Shown here in pieces: positions 5,505 to 5,888 of a DNA stretch of 5,888 nucleotides. Source of the DNA: Candidatus Omnitrophota bacterium (GTDB taxonomy: Bacteria; Omnitrophota; Gorgyraeia; Zapsychrales; Fredricksoniimonadaceae); NCBI GenBank assembly GCA_016789035.1, contig JAEUSC010000028.1:1-5888 (forward strand), read 5' to 3'. The position numbers and the translations under genes are program-made. Every line of letters begins with the position of its first letter. The first letter of the stretch is position 1. Under the pieces are notes generated by a model. The model was not told where the DNA came from. It was given only the letters and a program-made list of their open reading frames with translations, and did not search any database.

Positions 5505-5888
5505 AATTTTCGATTACGTTTTTTTCTGTTGATATGGGTCCCGCTTTTTTTACCCGTATTCCTTTCTTCTATCGTCCACGGCCAGGTTTCGGAAACGGCT
5601 GCTGGAAAACCCGCAGAAGATCTATCCGAAATGAACGGCCCAGTTGAGCTCAAGGGCGACAATGTTTCATTTAATAACCAAGAAAATAAATTTGAAGCCC
5701 AAGGTAATGTCATCGTGACCCGGGGTAAGACCCGAATTTTTGCTGACAGCATGCAATTTTATCGTCAGGAACAAATCGCTATCGCCCAAGGAAATATTAT
5801 TGTTGAAGGTTTACGGGGGACGATTTACGGCGACAAAATGACATACAATTTGCAGGAGCAGACAGGTAACTTCACAAATGCTTACGTT
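5502..5888 (+). CDS. OstA/LptA-domain lipopolysaccharide transport protein (LptA or N-terminus of LptD), 3' end outside window
   Basis: The reading frame stays open for 129 codons to the window edge. It begins with a clear signal peptide: MNFRLRF, then a hydrophobic stretch to about residue 25, with a likely cut after VHG (25-27). A polar linker follows. From about residue 48 the sequence shows the repeating beta-strand pattern of the OstA/LptA jelly-roll: VELKGDNVSF, FEAQGNVIVTRG, TRIFADSMQFY, IAIAQGNIIVEG, and GTIYGDKMTYNL leading to GNFTNAYV. Such domains bind lipid A and carry lipopolysaccharide across the periplasm, as LptA or as the front part of the outer-membrane translocon LptD. The run of text after the second strand set resembles LptD slightly more, but the distinguishing C-terminal barrel is not in the window. 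It is probably co-transcribed with the ROK kinase. Confidence 0.85.
   Translation, partial: MNFRLRFFLLIWVPLFLPVFLSSIVHGQVSETAAGKPAEDLSEMNGPVELKGDNVSFNNQENKFEAQGNVIVTRGKTRIFADSMQFYRQEQIAIAQGNIIVEGLRGTIYGDKMTYNLQEQTGNFTNAYV

Noticed and set aside
5474..5752. 92-codon - strand frame
   Set aside because: It is antisense to the OstA gene, whose signal peptide and strand repeats clearly mark the + strand as coding.

Overview
The window looks like chromosomal DNA from an uncultured Gram-negative bacterium. It has moderate GC and compact genes, all on the + strand. The main Gram-negative evidence is the last gene, which encodes an exported OstA/LptA-fold protein of the LptA/LptD family for lipopolysaccharide transport. 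Gene order and protein style (accD, an orphan UgpC/MsmX-like ATPase, paired GGDEF proteins, a ROK kinase, an OstA protein) remind me of Omnitrophota (OP3) or a related phylum. That placement is inference from recall, not a search result. No mobile element, CRISPR array, rRNA or tRNA is visible.

Layout. (1) Bases 2-688 hold the 3' part of accD, the carboxyltransferase beta subunit of acetyl-CoA carboxylase; its start lies upstream of the window. (2) Bases 689-833 are an intergenic gap dominated by a large imperfect inverted repeat (695-782), with a possible promoter in its loop. (3) Bases 834-4258 form one apparent operon: a sugar-importer ATPase of the UgpC/MalK/MsmX type without transporter partners here, then two membrane-anchored diguanylate cyclases. 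The first cyclase starts at a TTG inside the ATPase gene (32-base overlap); the second follows after 34 bases. (4) Bases 4259-4570 are a 312-base gap with no convincing gene, two candidate promoters and two short inverted repeats. (5) Bases 4571-5888 hold a ROK-family sugar kinase, probably glucokinase, followed 7 bases later by the OstA-domain gene, which runs off the end.

How the genes may work together. The ATPase would power sugar uptake through permeases encoded elsewhere. The two cyclases would make c-di-GMP from GTP at the inner membrane. They differ in regulation: the second has the RxxD product-inhibition site, the first does not. The kinase would phosphorylate glucose or a related hexose for glycolysis or envelope precursors, and its neighbour acts in the outer-membrane lipopolysaccharide pathway. 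The ATPase-cyclase-cyclase arrangement is the most unusual thing here, but each part belongs to a known family. I do not see a clearly new system.
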